Shown in pieces: positions 47,150 through 59,896 of a stretch of DNA of 64,000 bases. Position 1 is the stretch's first letter; every line of letters starts with the position of its first letter. The DNA lies in NCBI GenBank assembly GCA_027924585.1, contig BSBM01000753.1, positions 18,831,501 through 18,895,500 of the forward strand, in the 5' to 3' direction. The notes below the pieces were generated by a model. The model worked only from the letters and a program-made list of their open reading frames with translations. It did not search any database and was not told the origin of the DNA. Made by a program: the position numbers and the translations under genes. The stretch is from Larix kaempferi (Eukaryota; Streptophyta; Pinopsida; Pinales; Pinaceae).

Positions 47150-48310
47150 TCTTTTATTTTGATAAGCAATCAATTTTGAATTCTCAAGGATTTATGCTCT
47201 AGTATGGGTATGTCTATTAACACCAACAAAACAAAAGTTATGATTATCAAATCCAAGAAGGTCACTTACACTAATTTTGTATATGACAATAGCAACTTGG
47301 AGGAAGTGTCTTCCTACAAATATCTCATAATTGATATTCATCACAAACTCCACTAGAACTATAGCATTGATAAAAGTATTAATGGAGGGTGCAAATATTA
47401 TTTTGGTCTTGAAAATAATTGTAAATCAGCAAACCTTTTGATGTGATATAAAAATAAGTTTCTTTTTAAAATATCGATACTCACATTATCTTGTATGGCT
47501 ATGAAGTTTGGGGTTGTATCATCTCTAGAGAATCCTAGAGAAATTTGAACAAATACAAAAGCGTTTCATAAACATAACCCTCAAAATTACAAGCAATACA
47601 CCCCACCCTATTCTCCTTTTAAAAGTAAGTCTTTCCCCCGATCAAGACCATGACTATGACTAGTTACCTAATGTACAAGTACATGAAAACATGGGAGACA
47701 AGAGACTTCCTAAAATTGCTTTAAAATCCAATCAAGACCAACTTCCACTCAAGAGATGCTCATATAAAGACACCATGGCTTGGTTAAACCATTATGGGAA
47801 TGGCAAAAATGTCACTTTGGAAGATATCAATAACATTAAAAATATTATCACATCTTAGTAAGTTTAAAGAGAAAATGTGGTGTGAGAAAGAATTATAGGT
47901 TAACAAAAAATTAAGATATTATAAGGAGGTCATTAACCCTAATCTGGAAGATAAAAAATATCTTTATGTTTTACCTAGTTCGAAAAAGAAAATTAATATA
48001 ACCATGACAAGAACAAACTCTCATGAGATGCATAATGAAAGAAGACGTTGGACAAATACTAAAACAATGTGGGTGGAAAGGATTTTCCATCTATGAGGTT
48101 GAAAGTCACTTTCTCTTTGAAATCCCTACATACACCCACATTAGATCGCAGTTTCATAATATTTGCTACAATACAAACCTCCCTAACCTTCTAACTTGTA
48201 AAAACTATGATGACGTAGGAATGCTTCTTCTAGGATTTTTTAGCATAGAAATAAAATTTTACAACAATCCAAGTAATGCTCTTAAGATCCGATAGACCAG
48301 ATTTGGTCTA
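47150..48310 (+). mobile_element. LINE 3' fragment, plus strand, decayed
   Basis: Plus-strand pieces of the same LINE family as 31960-33110. NKTKVMIIKS-like sequence occurs near 47225, YGYEVWGCIISRES near 47495, KEKMWCEKEL-like near 47870, KKLRYYKEVINPNLEDKKYL near 47910, then SHEMHNE, and a C-terminal stretch THIRSQFHNICYNTNLPNLL near 48140. The C-terminal 90 codons are still open, but the RT part is full of stops and shifts. The YVDD part and everything upstream are missing. It ends in a catcatcataatcatcatta-type tail near 48330. Confidence 0.82.
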
Positions 48311-48860
48311 AGTGGACATTAACTACCATCATCATAATCATCATTATTATTTTAAATCCATTTTAAATAAAAAGTTGGAAATTTTAATCTTTGTTTCCAA
48401 ATTTAAAAAAAAAAACTTAAAAATTTATTTTTAAATAATTCTAATTCAGTTTTTTCAAAATTGAACTTAATCATTTTTCCATGTTTTCTATTTTAATTTT
48501 TTAGTTTCATTTTGTTTGAATTTATATAGAGATTTTGGTTTGTGTGCCTTCTCTTGTAGATGAACAAGAGATTTGGATTTCTCTACTATGTTTTATAAAA
48601 AAAATATTTGGGTTTATGTTTATATATACAAAGAAAATTGGGTAGGGGGAACTTAATCTGTTGGTGGTTTATGGGCCAAAGCCTCCACATCTACAAGTTA
48701 AGGGAATCTGCAATTCAATTAAGAGTTTACCGTTTCATTAAGTTTATCTCAAGTGCAGATTCCTTTAGTTATCTCAATGTGTCTAAGGGTCCCACCTTAG
48801 CCATGTGTATACCAATCCATACTCCTCCAATATCATATAGCTAGTCTTTGGAACTTTAGA
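48311..48860. other. Intergenic sequence
   Basis: AT-rich. Nothing recognised. Confidence 0.45.
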
Positions 48861-49152
48861 TATTGGCCCTCTCTCTTCCTCTCTCTCTCTCTTAGCCCTA
48901 TCGCCCTCCCCCCGACCACTAACCCCTATCCTCCTCCCCCCGAACACTAACCCCCCCATCTATATCGATCCCCCCCCCCCTCCTACTACCCCTAACCCCA
49001 TCCCCCCTCTCTCTGTCTCTCTCTCCCTACCCCAACCCTAACCCCCCACCTCTCTCTTTCACCCCTCCTACCCTTACCCCCCTCACCCTCTCTCCCCCCT
49101 TATACCCCCCCTTTCTTTATGACTACCCTCCTCCTCCCCAAATTCATAACCC

Positions 49153-49189
<37 letters not shown>

Positions 49190-49261
49190 CCTAATCACCC
49201 CCTCCACCCCCCCCCTCTCTCTCTCTCCAACCCCCCAATCCTCACCCCACTCCTAACCCCT

Positions 49262-49296
<35 letters not shown>

Positions 49297-49380
49297 CTCC
49301 TCCACCTACCCCTAACCACACCACATCCCTCTCCCTCTCTATGCCAACACCCTAACCCACCCCCCTCTCTCCTAATCCAT
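48861..49380. repeat. C-rich and CT low-complexity block
   Basis: Built from cccctaacccc-like words and CT dinucleotide tracts (for example near 49158-49184 and 49267-49292). On the minus strand it resembles the G-rich block at 14.1-16.1 kb. Confidence 0.85.
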
Positions 49381-49559
49381 GCCCACTGCCACTAACCACC
49401 CCACATCCCTTCATGCTAAGGAATGGAGTGTCCTAGGATGGATGCGATCCCAAAGTGATTTTGATGGCTTAGATGCCCCTAGATCATTGTTTCTTAAACC
49501 ATATGATAATCACACAAGTCATAGACAAAACAAGAAAAAAAACTACAAATTTGGGAATT

Positions 49560-50660
49560 TGAACTAATATATGATTCATTAAAAAATTGCATTTTTAAAG
49601 GAAAAGTGAAATCTCAACAATTAATTATTGCAATTTCAACATCGAGAATTGCAATTTCAAAAATGGAGAATTATAAAAATTGTGACCTTTTATAGAGAAA
49701 TTCAAACTATAGCATCCAAAAACCGCAATTTTAACAAGTCATTGTTTGCAATTTTTATATTTGCATATTGCAATTTCATAATTTTTTTAATTCAAATTCC
49801 AACTTCAACTTTAGAAAATTGCAATTTTGACAATTATAAATTCAAAAATTCAACAATAAAAAGATTGAGGAGGATTTGCAAGTTCAGAGACTACAAATTT
49901 GAAATTCAACTAGTATATATGATTGAGGGCAAAGTCGCATTTTTTTAACAAAAGGTGCAATTTAAACAATTGATTGCTTCCAATTTGAGATGAAGAATTA
50001 AATTTTAAAAAATTGGAGAATCATAGAAATTCCTATTTTAATATCCAAAAATTACGATTTCAACAATTAATTGATTGCAATTCAATATGCATATTGCAAC
50101 TGAAATTGTAATTTAATTAACAATTACAAATTCAACAATAAAAAGAGTAGGGAGAATCTTTAGCGAATACAAATTTGCAATTTCAACACACACACACACA
50201 CACACACACAAATATATGATTAAGAAGAAATTCACATATTTTTAACAAAAAATGCAATTTCAACAATTGATTATTTTCAATTTTAGTAACCAAAAATTGC
50301 ATTTTCAATAATTGAAAAATTATAATTTAAATTGCAATTTTAACATCCAAAGATTGCAATTTCGACAATTACAACAATTAATTGATTACAATTTTAATAA
50401 TTGCATATTGCAATTTCATGAATTCAAGAATTGCATTTCAACAATTGAAGAATTATAAAAATTGTAACTTTTTAATGAGAAATTGGAATTATAGCATCCA
50501 TAATATTGTAAGTTTAGTAATTTTAATACTTAATTATCATTGCAATAATTGCATATTGCAATTTCATGAGTTTTTATTCAAAATGCAATTTCAACGATCA
50601 AGAATTGCAATTTCAACAATTGAACAATTATTAAAATTGCCACTTTCTTTTTACAAATTG
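49560..50660. repeat. Degenerate AT-rich repeat of ttgcaatttcaacaattgat
   Basis: Dozens of imperfect copies of ttgcaatttcaacaatt and attgattgcaattt with irregular spacing. A CA dinucleotide run lies at about 50187-50210. Similar repeat resumes at 59950-60650 beyond the young copia. Confidence 0.85.
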
Positions 50661-50679
50661 TTTGTTCATCATCAAAATG

Positions 50680-50840
50680 ATGATGACGATGATGATGACA
50701 AGGACTATGATGATATATGATGATGAAAATGATGAATACAATGATGATAATATTGTTGATGTCTATGAGAATGATGATGGTGATAAGGACAATGATGTTG
50801 ATGACAATGATGATGATGATGATGATGATGATGATGTCTT
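50680..50840. repeat. GAT trinucleotide microsatellite
   Basis: Imperfect gatgatgat tract. Acidic or Met-rich open frames across it are artefacts. Confidence 0.92.
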
Positions 50841-52313
50841 TGAACCTAGACATTATTGAGGGAGGAAATATCAATTATCAATTGGGACTACCTTTGCCTC
50901 TGCTACTCAATCAACTAGATGAACTGAGACTTTATATGCAATTTCAATTGCTTTCACCATGCGTTCCAATGTTGCTTCCATTGCTAAAAATTTTCTGATC
51001 AATATGATGTTCCATGTTTTGATTTTATCCTCCATACAATCCAATATATTACTTTGAGTCTATAGGCTTAGAATGGATTAGGTGATACGGTTTGGACAAA
51101 CAATTTGCATATTTGGTGGAATGGCCAAGATTTTCTAGTAGGAGTTGTAGTATACCTAGATATGTCTCATTGCATAATATTAATTCATAGTAATCAAAGT
51201 ATATAGAATTTTCTAATGAAGGGACCCTTGTGCCAACCTTGAAGGTATACTAGGGAGAAATGAAGAAATTCTACTTTATTCCGTGATATTAAAACAAAAA
51301 GACCAAAGATATATCATCATAGTGTTACACACTACAATACAAGTACTATGAAAATGTCACCTACTTGGTGTTGATTTTCTATCTAGGCTTCTACTGTCGT
51401 GGAAACTTGTGAAGTTGCTTGTTACTTTTTCTCATCGATATGGACCCCATCCATATCCACATTGATAATGGAACCTTTAGGAATAAGATAACCTTAAAAT
51501 ATTTGAAGCCACAAAAAATCACCCTTCTCTTTAGTGAAAGAAATATTATTATATATAAATATTCATGTTATGTTGCAAAATATCAAGAGTATAGTTGTTA
51601 CTAAATAGAAGAATTAAAGAGTCCACCCTAAACATTTCACTTTAATGTATTTCATTCCTTGTCTTGTAATGGTGGGAATAATATTATCCAAATGGAGTGT
51701 GTCATTGATTACCTACTAACATGAAAGGATAACCTTGTTACAAGTTACAATATACACTTGTCACTATTGATAGTTTTGCAACATATGATAGAAACAAAAA
51801 TAGGAATTTTATGTATTGATTGTGAATTTCGCAATCATTTCAAGCATGCATTTGATTGTCCTTAGTATGGTTTCACCATGTTTAAAGCTGGTTGCACTTG
51901 AATTTTGTTCACTTTGGTTGATTATGGTTCACTTTTGGGTAACTAAGGTTGATTATAATCGATGGCAGCTAAATTTGGTTGATTCTAGAAGACTATTATA
52001 ATGTTTAGTATGATGTACTATCGTTAAATTTAATTGGATGATCATGGTTGTCTATGGATGACTTTGATAGATTATGATTAACATAGATGAATATAATTAT
52101 GTTAATGACCTACGTTGTCTACGGTTTGATTTTCACTAACTTTAATTTATTTTTCTTATGATTCTTGAAATTGCAACACCCAACTAGCAACTAATTGTTG
52201 AATTTGTAATTTCTCATCAATATTTTGGTAATTTCAAATTGTGGTATCATTGATTTTATTGTTGAAAGTAACAATTTGGAATTGCATTTAGTTGTTGGTT
52301 ACCATGTAAAGAC
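50841..52313. other. AT-rich intergenic sequence
   Basis: No gene recognised. Loose repeats of ggttgattatggtt occur near 51915-52080. Confidence 0.45.
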
Positions 52314-52430
52314 ATGAAGTTAGTAAAAGCGATGAAGGGACTAGTGCATGCAATTTGGCATGATAACAGTAAGGCTTCTTCCAACACAAATGATGTGTTA
52401 AAATGTTGCAGGGGTGACATGGATAACAAG
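52314..52430 (+). pseudogene. Short relative of the unnamed family at 11.7-13.2 kb
   Basis: The plus strand reads MKLVKAMKGLVHAIWHDNSK then ASSNTNDVLKCCRGD. This matches the order and about half the residues of MKLIDVVKGLVQDFWHDNTR and PSSNQKDVLKLRRGS in the older remnant. Only this piece is left. It runs into the GA microsatellite hit by the young copia. Confidence 0.55.
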
Positions 52431-52451
52431 ATGTGGAGTGGAGGTATTTTG

Positions 52452-52454
<3 letters not shown>

Positions 52455-52493
<39 letters not shown>
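52455..52493. repeat. GA microsatellite, left part of the insertion site
   Basis: Uninterrupted GA run up to the LTR. The run continues after the element at 59901-59931, so one microsatellite was split. Confidence 0.95.
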
Positions 52494-52495
<2 letters not shown>

Positions 52496-53102
52496 TTGAT
52501 GTATATGTAACTTCGGAATGTATTTCATCAGTATATTATATGTATATTTATTGTACCCTTATAAGAGATGTGTTATTCCTCTATAAGGAAGTGTCGTCAT
52601 GTGGATTGACAAGTGTCGCAAGTGTGTGTACTTGCCGATGGGTTATTAGACCACCTTATGGGGTCGGCCCTAATTAATATATAATATAATGAGGATGTAC
52701 TCAAGTAGACAAGTCGGCCCCAGTAGGTCACTGGGCAAAAAGGTGAGTATAAATAGAGATAGGAGATCTCTATTTTACTCACTCGGAAAAGCATCTATCT
52801 CTCTCTCTGGAAAGTGGCGCACTAGTGAGGAGGAGGAGGATCATCTGCTAGGAGACTATCTCTGTATTATTTGGTTGTATTTTGGTTGAGCCATTGCTCT
52901 CTCTATCTCTGAGGAAGTTTGTGGGGTTTTTCACCTTAGGGTTTTCCCCACGGAAACTCTGTGTCTCTTGTCTCTATGCTTTTGATTCTTGTGATGCTTG
53001 TGATGCTTGTCATATTATGATTGTCATGCATTGATATACTGTAGATGTTATTCTCTCAGCAAAGATCCTATAGTATTGTGATTTAATACTGAAAATTTAA
53101 CA
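52494..53102 (+). repeat. 5' LTR of the young copia
   Basis: Starts TGTTGATGTATATGTAAC and ends AAATTTAACA. It carries a TATA box at 52748-52756. Confidence 0.95.
52748..52756 (+). promoter_or_regulatory. LTR TATA box
   Basis: TATAAATAG inside the 5' LTR. The same sequence lies at 59546-59554 in the 3' LTR, and the relative at 10.1 kb conserves it, supporting use as the element's promoter. Confidence 0.75.
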
Positions 53103-53114
53103 TGGTATCAGAGC
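53103..53114 (+). other. Primer binding site (initiator tRNA-Met)
   Basis: TGGTATCAGAGC immediately after the LTR. Confidence 0.93.
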
Positions 53115-53631
53115 TTAACTGAGAAGAAGACATTTTGCAGTGACGGAAGCTTGTATTGCTTGTTTATTGGGTTTCTCTCCACAGATTTTTGAAATTCAGT
53201 ATAGTAGATTGGATCTACTCATCAAGGCGCATCTATCTGTCCAATCAGAATTCAGTTCCGAGCATTTTCAGATTTGGCCCTAAAAATTAGGGTTTCCACA
53301 AAAATAGGAATTTCTGGAAACTGAAGGTACAGCTGGAAGCTCCTTGCAAAATTCGAAGGTTTGAGCTTTGGATCGAGATTTTTGGCTGGGTAGATCTCCG
53401 GAAAACTCAAACCCTAATTCAGGGCTCTCCCTAGTGAACCCGGGAGGACAAAAAGGCAATTTTGAAGGGCAAGACTTTGCTGATCTCAAATTCTGAATGT
53501 ACTAGGCTGATCAGCTCTCCAAGGCGCATCTTTCTATCCTTCCGGAATTTTGAAATTCACATTTTGAATTTTTAGGGTTTCACTGACAAACCCTAATCCG
53601 GGACCAGATCCAGTTTTCAGCACTTCAAGTG

Positions 53632-53744
53632 GTAAGTTCTAAATCTTTTCTATTTCCATTTGAAGTACTCTTAAAGATGTCTCTTCACACCAAGCTTGAG
53701 GATAAGCTTGAAGGGGCTGATAACTTCCGAGCCTGGAAGTATAG
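53632..53744 (+). other. Candidate intron covering the gag start of the young copia
   Basis: The segment begins GTAAGT (after cttcaagtg) and ends AAGTATAG (before gattggg). Removing it gives exactly the junction seen in the older relative at 8611/8612. It contains the gag ATG at 53677 and the first 22 codons. Splicing would therefore remove the gag start, and no long upstream frame would replace it. This is inference from comparison of two copies. Confidence 0.4.
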
Positions 53745-56700
53745 GATTGGGCTAATCCTGGAAGAGAATGAGTTGGATTCATATGTGAAAGAAGACATCC
53801 CTATCCCAGAGGATGAAGAGGCCAAGGCATTGCACAAGAAGAACTTGGTCAAGGCAAAGAGAATCATTGCTGATTCTATCAAAGACCATCTCATACCCCA
53901 TGTGTCTTCTCTCAAGACACCCAAGGAGATGTTTGAATCCTTGACCAAGTTATTTGAAGGAAAGAACATAAATCGGAAGATGACCCTGCGGAACCAATTG
54001 AAAGCAGTAAAGTTTCAGAATGGAGAAACCATTCAATCCTATTTTTCAAGGGTCTCTCAGATCAAGGAACAATTGGAAGCAGTAGAGGAAATGGTGGAGA
54101 ATGGTGAAGTGGTGATGACCACTCTAAATGGCCTACCCAGGTCATGGGATTCCTTTATCCAAGGAATTTGTGCAAGGAAGAAGTTGATCTCCTTCAGTAG
54201 ACTTCGGGAAGAATGTTCTCAAGAAGAAGCTAGACTTATAGCTCGTGAGGAAAAGATGGGAGGAGAAGATCAAGCTCTTGCAGCTCACACTAAAAGAAGT
54301 AAATCCAAGAAGGAATCATCTCATAATAGAAGATTCTCTCACCATCATCATTATCATAAAGATAAGAAAGAACTCAGATGCTTCACTTGCAATGAGAAGG
54401 GACATTTTGCTTCAGATTGTCCCAAGAAGAAGAAAGACAACAACAGCTTCAGTAAGAAGAAGAAGGGCAGCAAAAGAAGATTTCATGCTCATGCTGCCGA
54501 AGATGATGAACCCCCAAAGAAGAAGGCTAAGGCAGAAAGTAGTAGTGATGATGACTCATCAAGTGAAGAAGAGTATGTTTTAATCTCTGCACTCACTGGT
54601 ACCATCTCCCATGGTTGTAATGATTGGTTGATTGATAGTGGGGCTTCCAAACACATGACTGGGTTCAAGGAATCTTTTATGAACCTTTCTGAACATGAAT
54701 CACCCCATAAGGTGAAACTTGGGGATGATTATCAATATCCAATCAAAGGAAGTGGTGAAGCTTCTTACAACCTAGATTCTGGAAAATCTCTGAAGATGAA
54801 GGAAGTCCTCTATGTACCTGGACTCAAGAAAAACTTACTCTCCATCTCTGCTTTAGATGCAAAAGGTATGAGGGTTGCATTTGTTGATGGCCAAGTACTA
54901 ATGTGGCCAAAGGGAAAGACCATGGATGATGCAGTAGTGATTGGAGAGCAAGAGGGAGGCTTGTATAAATTGAAGGGACAACCTGAACATGCCATGGTAC
55001 ATGAATCCATGGAGCCAAGTGAACTTTGGCACAGAAGACTTGCTCACATGCACTATAGGGCACTTCCAATTGCAAGCAAGGCAGTAGAAGGTCTTCCTGA
55101 AATCAAGACCAAACATGAAGGTGTTTGCAAAGGATGTGCAAAAGGAAAGAACACTAAGAAGGCTTTCCCAAGCAGTGAAAGCAAGGCAAAAGACATTCTG
55201 GAAATCATCCACTCAGATGTATGTGGTCCTATGTCATCTAGCTCCCTGAGTGGGTATGTTTACTATGTATCATTTATTGATGACTTCTCTAGGAAGACTT
55301 GGGTATACTTCTTGAAGGGCAAAGATGAGGTGTTTGATAAATTCAAGGAATTCAAAAACTTGATGGAGAATCAAACTGACAAGAAAATCAAAACATTCAG
55401 ATCTGACAATGGTGGAGAATTCACCTCAAATGACTTCAAGAAGCTTTGCAGTGATTCAGGGATTAAGAGGGAGTTGACTGCTCCATACAATCCTCAACAG
55501 AATGGAGTTGCAGAAAGGAAGAACAGAACTATCATGGAAGCAGCAAGGGCAATGTTGCATGACCAGGATCTTCCTATGCATCTTTGGGCAGAAGCAGCTA
55601 GAACAGCTGTATATGTGCAGAATAGAACACCCCACAAGATATTGGACAACAAGACACCAGAAGAAGTCTTTTCTGGTAAGAAACCTGAAGTCAGCCATCT
55701 CAGAATATTTGGTTGTCCAGTATACACTCATGTCCCAAAGGAGAAGAGGACTAAACTAGATCCTTCAGGAAAGAAGGGCATCTTCGTGGGTTATAGTGAA
55801 AGCTCGAAGGCTTACAGAATATATTTTTCAGGGTTCAAAAAGATTGATGTCAGCAGGGATGTAACATTTGATGAGAATTCAGCATTCATCAAATCAAGAA
55901 AGGCACCTATCGAAGTGTATGAAGAACCTAAGGAAACAAGATTTCAGGACACTACGATGACTGATGCAGTTCCAGAAACTGCTCGTGAGTTTGAAGACCC
56001 ACAAGAACCTGTAGATCCACCCCGTGAGGATAACTCTCACAAGAGGAAACCTGTATGGGCTAGAGAGCTCATTCATGATGCAGAAAGATTTGGCATTCCA
56101 GAAGAAGAACACAGAGCAAAGAAGAGAACCAGATCACACACCAGTTATGTTGCTTTACTCTGTGACATCATGAACAAAGAGCCTTCCAGTTATGAAGAGG
56201 CAGCAGAAAAGAAAGAATGGAAGGATGCTATGGTTGAGGAATACCAATCAATTATGAAGAATGATGTTTGGGATGTTGTCCCAAGACCTAAAGGGAAGTC
56301 TGTTGTGACTTCCAAGTGGATCTACAAAATCAAGCATGCTGCAGATGGCAGTGTGGAAAAATATAAAGCAAGATTCGTAGCTCGTGGTTTCTCTCAGAAG
56401 GAAGGAATAGACTATGAAGAAACCTTTGCACCTGTAGCCAGATATACTTCCATCAGAACAGTACTTGCCCTGGCTGCAGCAATGAAATGGAAGATACACC
56501 AGATGGATGTCAAGACTGCTTTCCTGAACGGTGTAGTAGAAGAGGAAGTATATGTGGAACAGCCACTCGGCTTTGAAATACATGATAGGGATTCTTATGT
56601 ATGCAGATTGAAGAAAGCCTTGTATGGCTTGAAGCAAGCTCCCAGAACCTGGTATGGTAGGATGGACAGTTTCCTATCTAGTTTGGGCTTTACCAAGAGT

Positions 56701-57723
56701 AAAGCGGATTCCAACCTTTACTACAAGGTTGAGGAAGGGAATCCTGTGATTCTACTACTATATGTGGATGACCTATTTGTGACAGGAGATGACAGAATGA
56801 TTGCAGATACCAAGAGGAAGCTTGCAGCAGAATTCGATATGAAAGATTTGGGAAAGATGCACTATTTCCTAGGTATGGAGGTGTGGCAGAATGCAGGTGG
56901 GATCTTCCTTGGTCAAGGGAAGTACACAGTAGATATCCTGAAGAGATTTGGGATGATGGATTGCAAAGCCATGGCCACACCTATGGCATCGAATCTGAAG
57001 CTTCTCTGTGATGCTTCATCTGAGCCAGTTGATGTTTCTATGTATCGTCAGATGATTGGGTCCTTGATGTATCTGACGAACACGAGACCAGATATTTGTT
57101 TTGCTGTGAACACATTGAGCCAGTTCCTGACGGATCCGAGGAGTGTTCACCTGGTTGCTGTAAAGCATGTTCTGAGGTACCTGAAGGGTACAGTGGATTA
57201 TGGGCTCAGATATGAGGCGAATCAAAAGTTTAACCTGCTGGGTTATGTTGATTCAGATTGGGCAGGCAGTGCTGCAGATAGGAAGAGCACATCTGGGTGT
57301 TGCTTCAGTATGGGATCAGGAGTGATCTCTTGGTTTAGCAGGAAGCATTCCTGCGTAGCACTGAGTACAGCTGAGGCAGAGTATGTTGCAGCCTGTTCAG
57401 CTAGTTGTGAGGCAGTATGGCTACGAAAGCTACTGTCTGAGTTATTTGATCTCCCGTTGGAGGCTACTGGTATCTTCTGTGATAACCAGAGTTGTGTGAA
57501 GCTGTCCGAGAACCCAGTGTTTCATGACAGGTCGAAACACATAGAGATCAAATATCACTATATCAGGGATATGGTGCAGAGAGGAGCTGTGAAGCTCCTG
57601 TATGTTGCGACGGACGAGCAGATTGCAGATGTGTTGACGAAGCCACTAGCCAGGGTGAAGTTCGAGTACTTCAGAGAGAGGCTTGGCGTTCTTCAGATCG
57701 AGGACACTTCGAGGAAGAAGTGA
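53677..57723 (+). CDS. Copia Gag-Pol polyprotein, full length
   Basis: One open frame of 1348 codons. The ATG at 53677 ([10 protein letters not shown]) is preferred because an in-frame extension upstream has only a GTG. Order: Gag (N-terminal [12 protein letters not shown]), zinc knuckle [14 protein letters not shown] at residues 235-248, protease active site DSGA with Asp320, and integrase zinc region His452, His457, Cys484, Cys487. The integrase core has Asp514, Asp577 and Glu613 (35 residues between the last two). Reverse transcriptase has Asp944 ([11 protein letters not shown]) and YVDD at 1029-1032. RNase H has YVDSDWAG near 1190, EAEY near 1233 and CDN at 1268-1270. This is the Ty1/copia order, with integrase before RT. 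No stop or frameshift is visible and every motif residue checked is intact, unlike the two older copia copies here. It makes the particle and the enzymes for cDNA synthesis and integration. Clade not assigned. Confidence 0.96.
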   Translation: MSLHTKLEDKLEGADNFRAWKYRIGLILEENELDSYVKEDIPIPEDEEAKALHKKNLVKAKRIIADSIKDHLIPHVSSLKTPKEMFESLTKLFEGKNINRKMTLRNQLKAVKFQNGETIQSYFSRVSQIKEQLEAVEEMVENGEVVMTTLNGLPRSWDSFIQGICARKKLISFSRLREECSQEEARLIAREEKMGGEDQALAAHTKRSKSKKESSHNRRFSHHHHYHKDKKELRCFTCNEKGHFASDCPKKKKDNNSFSKKKKGSKRRFHAHAAEDDEPPKKKAKAESSSDDDSSSEEEYVLISALTGTISHGCNDWLIDSGASKHMTGFKESFMNLSEHESPHKVKLGDDYQYPIKGSGEASYNLDSGKSLKMKEVLYVPGLKKNLLSISALDAKGMRVAFVDGQVLMWPKGKTMDDAVVIGEQEGGLYKLKGQPEHAMVHESMEPSELWHRRLAHMHYRALPIASKAVEGLPEIKTKHEGVCKGCAKGKNTKKAFPSSESKAKDILEIIHSDVCGPMSSSSLSGYVYYVSFIDDFSRKTWVYFLKGKDEVFDKFKEFKNLMENQTDKKIKTFRSDNGGEFTSNDFKKLCSDSGIKRELTAPYNPQQNGVAERKNRTIMEAARAMLHDQDLPMHLWAEAARTAVYVQNRTPHKILDNKTPEEVFSGKKPEVSHLRIFGCPVYTHVPKEKRTKLDPSGKKGIFVGYSESSKAYRIYFSGFKKIDVSRDVTFDENSAFIKSRKAPIEVYEEPKETRFQDTTMTDAVPETAREFEDPQEPVDPPREDNSHKRKPVWARELIHDAERFGIPEEEHRAKKRTRSHTSYVALLCDIMNKEPSSYEEAAEKKEWKDAMVEEYQSIMKNDVWDVVPRPKGKSVVTSKWIYKIKHAADGSVEKYKARFVARGFSQKEGIDYEETFAPVARYTSIRTVLALAAAMKWKIHQMDVKTAFLNGVVEEEVYVEQPLGFEIHDRDSYVCRLKKALYGLKQAPRTWYGRMDSFLSSLGFTKSKADSNLYYKVEEGNPVILLLYVDDLFVTGDDRMIADTKRKLAAEFDMKDLGKMHYFLGMEVWQNAGGIFLGQGKYTVDILKRFGMMDCKAMATPMASNLKLLCDASSEPVDVSMYRQMIGSLMYLTNTRPDICFAVNTLSQFLTDPRSVHLVAVKHVLRYLKGTVDYGLRYEANQKFNLLGYVDSDWAGSAADRKSTSGCCFSMGSGVISWFSRKHSCVALSTAEAEYVAACSASCEAVWLRKLLSELFDLPLEATGIFCDNQSCVKLSENPVFHDRSKHIEIKYHYIRDMVQRGAVKLLYVATDEQIADVLTKPLARVKFEYFRERLGVLQIEDTSRKK

Positions 57724-59282
57724 TGGACACATTTGCTGAAGCCATTCCAAGCATGTTGGAAGGAGGATCCTTCACATGGCTGTGGATGTAAGCGCTGGAT
57801 GATGAGCATCAGGATGATGTTCTAGTTTCTGCTTGATATGATCAGTTGGATCATTTTATGTATGTATGTATGCATCATGTTGGATGCTGGATATGATCAG
57901 TTGGATCATTTTATGTATGTATGTATGCATCATGTTGGATGCTGGATATGATCAGTTGGATCATTTTATGTATGTATGTACGCATCATGTTGGATGCAGG
58001 ATATGATCAGTTGGATCATTTTATGTATGTATGTACGCATCATGTTGGATGCTGGATATGATCAGTTGGATCATGTGTATGTATTGTTTATGCATCATGT
58101 TGGATGCTTGGACCATGTATCTGTATATGTATCAGGTGGATACATTGTATGATCAGGTGGATCATGTATGGTGATATGTATCATGTATTTGTATTTGTAT
58201 CAGGTGGATACATTGATGATCAGGAGGATCATGTATGATGATATGTATCAGGTAGATACTTGGTATGCATCAGGTAGATGCATTGATGATCAGGATGATC
58301 ATAGATGACGAGCTTCAGGATGTTGCTCCAGATGACATGCAGCAGGATGTTGCAGTGATGATCAGGATGATCATAGATGACGATCTTCAGGATGTTGCTC
58401 CAGATGACATGCAGCAGGACGTTGCAGTGATGATGATCAGGATGATCATGGATACATCAGGATGATGTATGGTGAGTATCAGGATGATACTCTGTGGCCG
58501 TGGATCAGGTTGTGCAGATAAGCATGTAATTTGTGCCCTGGGAGATTTGCAGATGGTCTTTCGAGGTTTTGCCTATGGCATGTAATTTGTGCCCTGGGAC
58601 ATCTGGCAAATGCTCTTTCGAGGTTTTGCTTGGGAGGACATATAATTTGTGCCCTGGGAGATCTGCAGATAGTCTTTCGAGGTTTTGCCTATGGCATGTA
58701 ATTTGTGCCCTGGGATATCTGGCAGATGCTCTTTCGAGGTTTTGTCCTATGGCATGTAATTTGTGCCCTGGGAGATCCGATAGGTTGAGCTGTGTGCTCG
58801 TAATCAGTCCTGGGATGCTCTTGCGAGGTTTTGCCATGACCACATGTAATTTGTGCCCTGGGAGATCCGATAGGTTGAGCTGTGTGCTCGTAATCAGTCC
58901 TGGGATGCTCTTGCGAGGTTTTGTGGTGAGGTCACATATAATTTGTGCCCTGGGAGATTTGCAGATGGTCTTTCGAGGTTTTGCCTACGGCATGTAATCT
59001 GTACCCTGGGACATCTGGCAAATGCTCTTTCGAGGTTTTGTGACGCACGTAAAAGTCCTGAGGATTCCACAGTATGGCCAGTGATGACGAAGACCTGCAG
59101 GTGGTGGGCCTACATCCAGTATGAAAAAGGACTGGCTCTGTAGAACTTCCTATGACGAGTAGAGACAGAGATTGGATGAGATAGCAGCAGCAGTGACGAT
59201 GATGATGACGATGCATCGATGACGATGATCCAGAGAAGAAGACTTGTCTAGCAGATCTGTGTCGAGAAATACCTTCCTTGTT
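57724..59282 (+). other. Repeat-filled 3' region of the young copia, non-coding
   Basis: About 1.56 kb between the pol stop and the polypurine tract. It contains three blocks. Block 1, about 57835-58112, has four to five copies of a 55-bp unit with gatcagttggatcatttta. Block 2, about 58113-58470, has gatcaggtggatcatgta-type words and two copies of a 72-bp unit (58285 and 58357). Block 3, about 58522-59043, has eight units of 56-96 bp sharing taatttgtgccctgggag and tcgaggttttg. Two adjacent units of block 3 carry an extra segment with ggttgagctgtgtgctcgta. Open frames on both strands reflect repetition. No envelope-like protein was found. Confidence 0.85.
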
Positions 59283-59291
59283 AAGAGGGAG
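59283..59291 (+). other. Polypurine tract of the young copia
   Basis: AAGAGGGAG directly before the 3' LTR. Confidence 0.9.
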
Positions 59292-59896
59292 TGTTGATGT
59301 ATATGTAACTTCGGAATGTATTTCATCAGTATATTATATGTATATTTATTGTACCCTTATAAGAGATGTGTTATTCCTCTATAAGGAAGTGTCGTCATGT
59401 GGATTGACAAGTGTCGCAAGTGTGTGTACTTGCCGATGGGTTATTAGACCACCTTATGGGGTCAGCCCTAATTAATATATAATATAATGAGGATGTACTC
59501 AAGTAGACAAGTCGGCCCCAGTAGGTCACTGGGCAAAAAGGTGAGTATAAATAGAGATAGGAGATCTCTATTTTACTCACTCGGAAAAGCATCTATCTCT
59601 CTCTCTGGAAAGTGGCGCACTAGTGAGGAGGAGGAGGATCATCTGCTAGGAGACTATCTCTGTATTATTTGGTTGTATTTTGGTTGAGCCATTGCTCTCT
59701 CTATCTCTGAGGAAGTTTGTGGGGTTTTTCACCTTAGGGTTTTCCCCACGGAAACTCTGTGTCTCTTGTCTCTATGCTTTTGATTCTTGTGATGCTTGTG
59801 ATGCTTGTCATATTATGATTGTCATGCATTGATATACTGTAGATGTTATTCTCTCAGCAAAGATCCTATAGTATTGTGATTTAATACTGAAAATTT

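Noticed and set aside
50578-50998. Asp-rich, Met-rich and Ile-rich open frames
   Set aside because: Three readings of one GAT microsatellite.
52414-52499. Frames with long Glu-Arg or Leu-Ser alternation
   Set aside because: Translation of the GA microsatellite at the copia insertion site.
52597-52889. Identical short frames in both LTRs of the young copia
   Set aside because: They are identical because the LTRs are; they overlap promoter sequence and lie on both strands.
58505-58997. Opposite-strand frames of 112 and 154 codons inside the young copia
   Set aside because: Both are made of the block-3 repeat; a possible envelope or antisense protein was considered but no signal peptide, membrane segment or non-repetitive part was found.
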